From an uncultured Phycisphaerales bacterium (lineage in GTDB: Bacteria; Planctomycetota; Phycisphaerae; WQYP01), in NCBI GenBank assembly GCA_937901265.1, contig CALCHA010000270.1:1-5313 (forward strand): a stretch of DNA of 5,313 nt, given 5' to 3'. Of the stretch, positions 1 through 4,693 are shown in pieces (position 1 is the first letter of the stretch; each line of letters opens with the position of its first letter). A program made the translations under genes and the position numbers. The notes below the pieces were generated by a model that worked only from the letters and a program-made list of their open reading frames with translations, did not search any database and had not been told where the DNA came from.

Positions 1-39
1 GTGGGGCGGGGTGATGGGGGGCGGCTGATTTTGCCGATC

Positions 40-48
40 TGTTATACT
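40..48 (+). promoter_or_regulatory. Extended -10 promoter of the DUF1737-like gene
   Basis: The bases TG-T-TATACT match the extended -10 pattern TGnTATAAT with one mismatch. No good -35 hexamer stands 16-18 bases upstream, which fits an extended -10 promoter, a class that can work without one. Transcription would begin near base 55 and leave a leader of about 100 bases before the start codon at 159. The call rests on motif reading alone. Confidence 0.5.
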
Positions 49-54
49 GTGCGG

Positions 55-66
55 GCACATCTGTGC
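55..66. repeat. Short inverted repeat at the predicted transcription start
   Basis: GCACA-TC-TGTGC is a perfect 5-bp inverted repeat with a 2-base centre. It begins seven bases after the -10 element, about where transcription should start. The position suits an operator, but an inverted repeat this short can arise by chance. No regulator gene is visible nearby. Confidence 0.3.
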
Positions 67-146
67 GGTCACCTCTGGCACTGGCTCCCTCGGACGGGCC
101 AAAGCGACAAATCGGGAAACATCGACCGCGGGCAAGGCCCCGTGTG

Positions 147-152
147 AAGGAG
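147..152 (+). promoter_or_regulatory. Ribosome binding site AAGGAG
   Basis: AAGGAG lies six bases before the ATG at 159. This fixes the start of the DUF1737-like gene and rules against the overlapping frame that begins at 152, whose start codon would overlap the ribosome site itself. Confidence 0.8.
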
Positions 153-158
153 TGACGT

Positions 159-623
159 ATGCGTTTTGCGGTGATCGGGGCGGACAAGGATTCGGGCGAC
201 GACATCGAGGTGACGCTGTCGGCGAACACCCGCGAGGAGGCGGAGTTTCAGGCGGTGGGGCGGGGGATACTGGTCTCGACGATCACGCCGGTCGAGGACC
301 CGTTGAACCGGCTGCCCGAGGCGGCGGCGGCAGAGGCCTTGCCGGAGTTCAGCAAGCCGCCATCGACCCATGGACGGATCACGCTGAACGCGCAATCGCC
401 CGCGGATTCGGTGCACACTTACGAGGGGCAGAAGAGCGCGGAGGGGAAGGACCTGACGGTGTCGATGGAGTATCACCTGATCTCGAACCAGGCGCTGTAC
501 CTGCTGGAGACGGCGGTGAACAAGCATATTAAGGATGGGTGGGAACCCCAGGGGGGGTTGTGCGTCGGGGTGTCGAACAATGCGTTGATGTATTTTCAGG
601 CGATGGTGCGGAAGCGAAAGTAA
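159..623 (+). CDS. Small protein with C-terminal DUF1737-like domain
   Basis: The protein has 154 residues and no signal peptide or membrane segment, so it is probably cytoplasmic. Residues 1-45 read like a compact alpha/beta module, with a pattern of the form A-D-x-x-x-G followed by S-A-N-T-R-E-E-A-E and G-I-L-V. Similar N-terminal modules occur in planctomycete proteins and at the start of type II secretion F-like proteins; this is a loose resemblance. Residues 46-100 are a Pro/Ala-rich, low-complexity linker. Residues 104-151 (YHLIS...L..AVNKHIKDGWEPQGG...YFQAMV) match the pattern of DUF1737, a small domain of unknown function ending in a Y-x-QAM motif. The start is set by AAGGAG six bases upstream. 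The gene stands alone under an extended -10 promoter and faces the flotillin cluster convergently. The domain match is from memory of the family pattern; no molecular function can be given. Confidence 0.8.
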   Translation: MRFAVIGADKDSGDDIEVTLSANTREEAEFQAVGRGILVSTITPVEDPLNRLPEAAAAEALPEFSKPPSTHGRITLNAQSPADSVHTYEGQKSAEGKDLTVSMEYHLISNQALYLLETAVNKHIKDGWEPQGGLCVGVSNNALMYFQAMVRKRK

Positions 624-642
624 GGGGGGACGGCGGATTCAG

Positions 643-675
643 CACGAAGCCACGAAGGGAATAAAGGCCACGAAG
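643..675. repeat. CACGAAG tandem motif in a convergent intergenic gap
   Basis: CACGAAG occurs three times, at 643-649, 651-657 and 669-675, spaced 8 and 18 bases, roughly multiples of 9. It lies in the 95-base gap between two convergent genes, where no typical hairpin-plus-T-run terminator is visible. The same motif reappears in the large gap near 4299-4602. It looks like a dispersed intergenic repeat family, not coding DNA. Confidence 0.6.
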
Positions 676-718
676 GCGGCGGGCGCGGAGCGGGCGGGTG
701 GGCGGATAGCGGGGGATT

Positions 719-1171
719 TCAGGGCTGTGGGGGTTCAACGGGGTTGCTGCGCAGCTCGGTGAGGATGGATTGGAGCGTGGAGAGGATTTGCTGGTTGGTG
801 GCGTTGTCGGCGGGTTTTTTTCGCGGGCCGTCGAGCATGGCGCCGGTGAGGGCGGGTCCGTAGGTCATGAGGAAGGTGGCGACGAGCTTGCCGAGCGGGG
901 TTTGGGGGAAGATGGAGGTATAGCCGACGGAGAGGGAGGAGGAGCAGTATTCCAGGGCGTCGTAGATGGTTCGGACTTTGGGGTTGCTGTTTTTTTCGGC
1001 GGCGAAAAAGAGGGTGGCGGTGAGGCCCAGGAGGATGAGGGTGTTTTGCGCGGGGCGTTCGCCGAGCTTCTCGGAGAGGTTGTCGAGGTGGTCGGACTGG
1101 GGGACGAAGCTGGAAAGGGAGGCGAGGATCGCGGGGAGGTCGAGCGGGGGCGTGTTGTTGATCGTGGTCAT
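719..1171 (-). CDS. Two-helix pore-loop membrane protein, K+-channel-like
   Basis: With the start at 1171 the protein has 150 residues. A soluble N-terminus (1-42) leads to membrane helix 1 (about 44-59, TLILLGLTATLFF). A short loop and a pore-helix-like stretch (71-80) follow, then S81-V-G-Y-T-S86 with P89, and membrane helix 2 (about 93-113) with a Gly near 105 where channels have a gating hinge. The order and spacing match the Ion_trans_2 pattern of two-helix K+ channels, where the filter reads T-V-G-Y-G-D. Here the second Gly and the Asp are replaced by Thr and Ser, so K+ selectivity is doubtful. The tail (125-142) is a predicted amphipathic helix, perhaps for oligomerisation. The start at 1171 is preferred over an in-frame ATG at 1183 because GGAG lies six bases before it and nothing suitable precedes the other. 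It is the last gene of the flotillin cluster. It could instead be a non-conducting relative. Confidence 0.65.
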   Translation of the reverse strand: MTTINNTPPLDLPAILASLSSFVPQSDHLDNLSEKLGERPAQNTLILLGLTATLFFAAEKNSNPKVRTIYDALEYCSSSLSVGYTSIFPQTPLGKLVATFLMTYGPALTGAMLDGPRKKPADNATNQQILSTLQSILTELRSNPVEPPQP

Positions 1172-1177
1172 GGGAGG

Positions 1178-1181
1178 CTCC
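1178..1181 (-). promoter_or_regulatory. Ribosome binding site GGAG of the pore-loop gene
   Basis: On the minus strand GGAG is followed by six bases (CCTCCC) and the ATG at 1171. The site overlaps the alternative upstream ATG at 1183, which has no ribosome site of its own. This supports the shorter, 150-residue protein. Confidence 0.65.
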
Positions 1182-1190
1182 ATTGCGACG

Positions 1191-1216
1191 AGCCCAGGGA
1201 TTGCGATCCCTGGGCT
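1191..1216 (-). repeat. Perfect 11-bp hairpin between flotillin and pore-loop genes
   Basis: The arms AGCCCAGGGAT (1191-1201) and ATCCCTGGGCT (1206-1216) are perfect reverse complements around a TGCG loop. It lies 18 bases after the flotillin stop codon and ends about 10 bases before the ribosome site of the pore-loop gene. No T-run follows on the minus strand, so it is not a standard intrinsic terminator. It may be an RNA-stability or partial-attenuation element, or a copy of a dispersed REP-like palindrome; the sequence alone cannot decide. Confidence 0.75.
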
Positions 1217-1234
1217 ATTGGGGGGTGATGGGGG

Positions 1235-3094
1235 TTAGCCGCGGTGGAGTTCGTCGGCGGCGGGTTCGGGGATGGGGGCACCGTTGGTGGCCGCGGGCTT
1301 GGCGTTCATCTGGCTGACGACGGACTGCCCGAGGGTGGCGAGCAGGGTTTTGGCCTCGGGGGGGAGCGTGGCGAGGAGGCCGTCGGCGGTATTGCCGTAG
1401 CCGGCGGCTTTCATGAACTGCTGGCTCATGGCGGACATGGTGGCGGGGTCGCCGAAGATCTGCATGTTGGCCTTGGCGAACATGTTGGCCATGGCCTGTG
1501 CGGCGGCGATGCGGACCTCTTTGTCGGCCTGGATGCGCAACTTTTCCAGCTCGAACTTCAAGGCGGCGCCTTCGAATTCCTGGCGGTTGGAGAGGCTGGT
1601 GCGTTCGACCTCCACGCGTGCCTGTTCGACGTTGACGCGCTCGCGCTCGACGGTGACGTCGACCATCTTGAGGGAGCGTTCGCCGTCGGCGCGCTTGGTG
1701 GCGGCGGCGGATTCGCCTTCGGCGAGGCGCAGCTTCGCGGCGTAGGTGCTCTCGGCGGCCTGGCGCTCGGCGTCGGCTTCCTTGATCCGCATGTAGGCCA
1801 GCACGTCCGCGTTGGTCTCTTCCTTGATCTTGTTCTCGGTCGCCACCTGCCGCGCCGCGGTCAGCTTCTTCTGCGCTTCGCGGTCGGCCTCGGCAATGAC
1901 CTGGACGGTGACGACGGCCTGCGAGGCTTTTTCCCGATCGGCCTCGGCGGCGAGCATCGCGGAGCGCGCCTGCACGGCTTCGGTTTCCTTCAAAGTGACG
2001 GCCGCCTCGCGCTGGCGGTTGGCCACTTCGATCGTCTGCTGCTTGAGGATCTGCGCCTGCTCCTGTTCGCTCATTTTGGCGATGAGCGAGGTTTGCTTTT
2101 CAACCTCGGCCTGCTCGATGGAGAGCTTGCGCGCGACCTCCGCCGTCTGCAGCAGGCGTTGCTTGTCGATCTCACGCTTGGCCACCGCTTCATCCTGCTG
2201 AATCTTGAACTCCGCGATTTCGCGCTCGCGGGCCGCGTTGACGTTGGCGACATTCATCTTCTGCTCGGCCTCGGCTTCGGCCTGCTCACGGGCGAGGTTG
2301 AGGACGAGTTTGCGCGTCGAGACGTTCTTGGTGGCGATGCGCTGTTCGGCTTCGCGCTCGATTTCGTTGCGTTCGGCGCGGGCGTTCTGCGTGATCTCCG
2401 CGATCTTCCGCAGGCCCTGGGCGTCGAAGACGTTGCGTTCCTGCAGGGCGGAGGGATCGGTTTGGTCGAGGCTGGAGATGGTGACCGATTCCAGCGACAG
2501 CCCGTTGCTGGAAAGATCGTGCGTGACGATCTGCTGCACGCTGGTGGCGAACTCATCGCGCTTGGAGTGGAGCTCGTGCAGGTCCTTGGTGGCGGCGACG
2601 GTGCGCAGGGCGGAGACCAGCTTTTCCTGGACGAGTTCGGAGACGGCGTCGGGCTGGACGCTGCGCCCGCCGAGGGAGCGGGCGGCCTGCAGGATGTCTT
2701 CGTCGTTGGCCTGGACCTTGATGTAGAACTCGGCGGAGAGGTCGACGCGGAGGTTGTCCTTGGTGATCAAGGCGTGGGTGCCGCGGCGTTCGACGTTGAG
2801 GCGCATGGTCTCGAGGGAGACGGGGATGACCTGGTGCATCACCGGGACCACGAGCTTGCCGGAGTCCTTGATGACCTTGGCCCCGCCGGAGCCGGTGCGG
2901 ACGAAGGCGAGGTTGGCAGCGGCGCGGCGGTAGAGCCGCGTGAAGATCACGATGGCCGCGACGACGACGAGCGTGGCGACGCCGATGCCGGAGATGATCA
3001 GGGCGGACCCGAGGGGCAGGTCGTTGCGAAAGTGGAGCGCCCAGGGCGCGACCGTGAGGACGACGCCGAGAAGGAAAAACAGGGCCATGAACAT
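1235..3094 (-). CDS. yqiK: YqiK-type flotillin (SPFH-domain membrane scaffold protein)
   Basis: The protein has 619 residues. Two hydrophobic segments (about 3-20 and 28-51) anchor it, followed by a basic patch (RLYRR, 53-57). The motif A-F-V-R-T-G-x-G-G-x-K-V (63-74) opens the SPFH domain (about 62-215) and is typical of the YqiK branch of flotillins. Residues 225-530 are a long Glu/Ala/Lys/Arg/Gln-rich coiled coil. The C-terminal part (about 535-597, with NMQIFGDP) is a conserved flotillin tail, ending in a Pro/Ala-rich stretch. Flotillins assemble into large membrane-bound oligomers that organise membrane domains; in bacteria they affect membrane fluidity and protein clustering. The start at 3094 is chosen because AAAGGAG precedes it by six bases; an in-frame ATG at 3151 would overlap the end of the upstream gene. 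The gene starts 25 bases after the YqiJ-like gene, which implies co-transcription. Confidence 0.92.
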   Translation of the reverse strand: MFMALFFLLGVVLTVAPWALHFRNDLPLGSALIISGIGVATLVVVAAIVIFTRLYRRAAANLAFVRTGSGGAKVIKDSGKLVVPVMHQVIPVSLETMRLNVERRGTHALITKDNLRVDLSAEFYIKVQANDEDILQAARSLGGRSVQPDAVSELVQEKLVSALRTVAATKDLHELHSKRDEFATSVQQIVTHDLSSNGLSLESVTISSLDQTDPSALQERNVFDAQGLRKIAEITQNARAERNEIEREAEQRIATKNVSTRKLVLNLAREQAEAEAEQKMNVANVNAAREREIAEFKIQQDEAVAKREIDKQRLLQTAEVARKLSIEQAEVEKQTSLIAKMSEQEQAQILKQQTIEVANRQREAAVTLKETEAVQARSAMLAAEADREKASQAVVTVQVIAEADREAQKKLTAARQVATENKIKEETNADVLAYMRIKEADAERQAAESTYAAKLRLAEGESAAATKRADGERSLKMVDVTVERERVNVEQARVEVERTSLSNRQEFEGAALKFELEKLRIQADKEVRIAAAQAMANMFAKANMQIFGDPATMSAMSQQFMKAAGYGNTADGLLATLPPEAKTLLATLGQSVVSQMNAKPAATNGAPIPEPAADELHRG

Positions 3095-3100
3095 GGGATG

Positions 3101-3107
3101 CTCCTTT
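3101..3107 (-). promoter_or_regulatory. Ribosome binding site AAAGGAG of the flotillin gene
   Basis: AAAGGAG on the minus strand lies six bases before the ATG at 3094. It sits wholly within the 25-base gap behind the YqiJ-like gene. This fixes the flotillin start and removes 19 residues from the longest possible frame. Confidence 0.85.
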
Positions 3108-3119
3108 GAGAAAAGTCCT

Positions 3120-3956
3120 TCACCCGTGGAGGCGCGAGGGGTCTTGCGCATTTTCTTTCAACTTCAAATACGCGGCGTCGGGGGGCGAATCGTGCAAGGG
3201 ATTCGCCGCGGGATTCGCAGTGGAATTCGCCGCCGTCGGCAGCGTGGTCTCGCCATAGGCGGCCGCGGAAAAGGTGCGCGAGGGGGCGTCGTAGGCGAAG
3301 AGCAGCAGGGTCGTTCCCTTGGCGATGGTTTCGCCGGGGCGGCATTTGCAGGCGACCTGCAGCAGATCGCCCGCGGCGTTTCGCAGGGCGGCCATGCCGA
3401 AGGTGTCGGTGACTTCGTACAGCGCCTCGGCAGTGCGGCCGACGAGATCCTGGAGGCGCGCGGGGGCTTCATCGTTCAGCGGCAGGACGCGACCAATGGC
3501 CGCCGCGCACAGGCCGGTGAGGCCGATGCTGGCCACGAACGTGATGGGCAGCGAGAGGGCCGGGACGATCCAGATGGGGCCGAGCGCTTCGGCAAGGGTG
3601 ACGTTGAGCGCAAAGCCGATGAGCCCCCACAGGAGCAGCAGAATCATGAGGCCCAGCGAGAGAGGAATTTTGCCGACGCCCAGGACGCCCAGGAGTGCCG
3701 CGAGCGGGTGGGTGTCGGCATCGTGATCGCCATCCGCATCATGGTCGCCGTCCGCGTCCCCGTCAGCATCAGCGTCAGCGTCAGCGTCAGCATCAAGGTC
3801 GGCGTCGGCGTCGGCATCGAGTTCAAGGTGTCCATCGACGTCGGCATCGCCGAAGGTGATCCCGGTGAAGACGAAGAGGCCCAGGTACATCAGCGCGAGG
3901 CCGAAGGGCACGATGAAGATGAGGTTCCACCAGCTCAGGAGCAGTGCAGCGGTCAT
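3120..3956 (-). CDS. yqiJ: YqiJ-type membrane protein with OB-fold tail and Asp-rich loop
   Basis: The protein has 278 residues. Membrane helix 1 (about 10-30) is followed by a loop (37-81) in which Asp occupies nearly every second position. Helix 2 (about 97-118, from G-V-G-K-I-P) and helix 3 (about 126-155) come next, then a soluble domain (about 165-235) with the look of the NfeD/YqiJ OB fold. A variable Asn/Ala/Pro-rich tail ends the protein. Helix 2 recalls E. coli YqiJ, where L-N-I-G-R-L-P leads into a similar Leu/Gly-rich helix ending G-L-I-G. YqiJ and NfeD proteins are encoded next to flotillins and are thought to act with them in the membrane. If the OB fold is cytoplasmic, three helices would place the acidic loop on the cytoplasmic side too; this is inference. 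The start at 3956 is set by AAGGAGGT five bases upstream; the frame stays open to 4115 but that extension lacks such a site. Confidence 0.85.
   Translation of the reverse strand: MTAALLLSWWNLIFIVPFGLALMYLGLFVFTGITFGDADVDGHLELDADADADLDADADADADADGDADGDHDADGDHDADTHPLAALLGVLGVGKIPLSLGLMILLLLWGLIGFALNVTLAEALGPIWIVPALSLPITFVASIGLTGLCAAAIGRVLPLNDEAPARLQDLVGRTAEALYEVTDTFGMAALRNAAGDLLQVACKCRPGETIAKGTTLLLFAYDAPSRTFSAAAYGETTLPTAANSTANPAANPLHDSPPDAAYLKLKENAQDPSRLHG
3714..3848 (-). repeat. Asp-X dipeptide repeat inside the YqiJ-like gene
   Basis: Residues 37-81 carry Asp at every odd position except 43 (His) and 45 (Glu): 21 Asp in 45 residues, with Ala, Gly, His, Leu or Val between. At DNA level this is a GAY-GCN-like hexamer tandem repeat with several codon variants. 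It fills the loop between helices 1 and 2, where E. coli YqiJ has a much shorter, mildly acidic stretch. Repeat-length change by slippage is likely. Confidence 0.9.
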
Positions 3957-3961
3957 GTTGG

Positions 3962-3969
3962 ACCTCCTT
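3962..3969 (-). promoter_or_regulatory. Strong ribosome binding site AAGGAGGT of the YqiJ-like gene
   Basis: AAGGAGGT, a full anti-16S match, lies five bases before the ATG at 3956 on the minus strand. It is the strongest ribosome site in the window and shortens the open frame by 53 residues. Confidence 0.9.
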
Positions 3970-4035
3970 CCCGGACCCCCTCGAAGCGTCGCCAGCCGAC
4001 GGGGCGTTGGCGGACGATTCAATGCGTCTAGAACC

Positions 4036-4063
4036 ATGCTAGTGGAAAGAACCCCCCATGCAA
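4036..4063 (-). promoter_or_regulatory. Possible promoter of the flotillin cluster
   Basis: On the minus strand TTGCAT (4063-4058) and TAGCAT (4041-4036) are separated by 16 bases. They match the -35 and -10 consensus at three and four of six positions. Transcription would start near 4029, some 70 bases before the YqiJ-like start codon. This is the best pair I found in the gap, but it is weak. Confidence 0.25.
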
Positions 4064-4093
4064 GCGCAATCGGAGGGGGAGCTTGTAAGCGGC

Positions 4094-4119
4094 TTTGGGC
4101 AAGGCATTTGGGCAAAGGA
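4094..4119. repeat. Two-copy 13-bp direct repeat upstream of the cluster
   Basis: TTTGGGCAAGGCA (4094-4106) is followed directly by TTTGGGCAAAGGA (4107-4119), with 11 of 13 positions identical. It lies about 30 bases upstream of the possible -35 element of the flotillin cluster, where an activator site could sit. Chance duplication is equally possible. Confidence 0.45.
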
Positions 4120-4262
4120 TTTTGCGGTTGCGAACGCTGTTCCGGGGCATGTCTCGTGCCGTTTATCTGTTCGGTTTAGCTGGGTTTTAAGGATAACTCG
4201 TGAGGTTTAATAGAATCTCGGTGAGAGGCATGGGGTTGCCGCGAGGAACGTCTGTGTGAGCT

Positions 4263-4305
4263 CGACCGCCAAGACGCCAAGACGCCAAGACGACAAAACA
4301 CGAAG
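4263..4305. repeat. CGCCAAGA tandem repeat followed by ACAAAACACGAAG
   Basis: The unit CGCCAAGA occurs three times perfectly (4267-4290), then once degenerate (CGACAAAA, 4291-4298), running into CACGAAG at 4299-4305. The 8-base start CGACCGCC (4263-4270) and the 13-base end ACAAAACACGAAG (4293-4305) both recur at 4451-4474 without the tandem units between. This resembles the short-period intergenic repeats widespread in planctomycetes. Confidence 0.7.
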
Positions 4306-4450
4306 CGTTTTTCGCACGCATGGGGTGCCTTGGTGAAGACCAGCAAAACGTTTTATAGGGATGATTGTGGCGCAGGCCGAGCAACAGCGCCCCGACCGTG
4401 AGGGCTCAGGATTCCACACATCCTTATCAAGGGACGGAAACGTCCTCCTT

Positions 4451-4602
4451 CGACCGCCCATACAAAACACGAAGTGACGAAGGGCGACGAAGTTCACGAA
4501 GAGATTTGCCAGAGCAGGCCACGTTTGTCTGGAAGCGTTCCGCTGCTGGAGGGATAGTGCCCCTCCCGCTGCGCGCCTTCGTGCCCTTGGTCCCCCTTCG
4601 TT
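4451..4602. repeat. ACGAAG repeat element with inverted far end
   Basis: The left part carries CACGAAG (4468-4474), GACGAAG (4476-4482), GACGAAG (4486-4492) and CACGAAG (4495-4501), spaced 8, 10 and 9 bases. At the right end the same motif appears inverted as CTTCGTG (4577-4583) and CTTCGTT (4596-4602). The roughly 75-base centre has no recognisable content. The layout suggests a unit with inverted ends, possibly a non-autonomous element, but no target-site duplication was identified. Confidence 0.5.
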
Positions 4603-4693
4603 AATTCGGGTTCAGGTCGGGATCATCGAAGATGGACGTTTCCGGTCTTGCACAACACTGTGGAGTGGGCATGTGGGCCGCATCCCCTCACCG

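Larger units (their letters stand above)
3957..4693. other. Long intergenic region without a convincing gene
   Basis: This 737-base gap lies between the RluD-like gene and the YqiJ-like gene, both on the minus strand. Open frames in it are short and unlike any family I know. Several translate the CACGAAG or CCAAGACG repeats into the familiar spurious pattern F-V-V-L-A-S-W-R-L-G or L-R-A-F-V-P. The part next to the YqiJ-like gene should hold the promoter of the cluster. The part from about 4260 to 4602 is repeat-rich. No tRNA or clear structured RNA was recognised. Confidence 0.65.

Noticed and set aside
94..143. Possible leader stem between ACGGGCC and GGCCCCGT before the first gene
   Set aside because: It needs a bulge and a loop of about 35 bases and matches no riboswitch pattern that I recognise.
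1172..1183. Longer pore-loop protein starting at 1183
   Set aside because: The ATG at 1183 has no ribosome site, and it overlaps the GGAG that serves the ATG at 1171.
1244..3109. Long plus-strand open frame of 621 codons opposite the flotillin gene
   Set aside because: Its translation is Gly/Leu/Asp-rich with no recognisable domain. It is the complement of a clear flotillin gene in GC-rich DNA, where antisense frames stay open by codon bias.
2940..4031. Plus-strand open frame of 363 codons opposite the YqiJ-like gene
   Set aside because: It mirrors the YqiJ-like gene and the Asp-repeat, giving Val/Ser and Gly/Arg-rich low-complexity protein with no ribosome site that stands out.
3957..4115. 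Longer YqiJ-like protein starting at 4115
   Set aside because: The added 53 residues are Pro/Arg-rich and not membrane-like. The AAGGAGGT site five bases before 3956 marks the true start.
4345..4354. Palindrome AAAACGTTTT
   Set aside because: It is a short AT-rich palindrome in non-coding DNA with no partner sites or promoter spacing, so chance is enough to explain it.
4187..4604. Several short open frames in the large intergenic gap on both strands
   Set aside because: They translate the CACGAAG and CCAAGACG repeats into patterns that commonly appear as spurious hypothetical proteins, and none has a convincing ribosome site.
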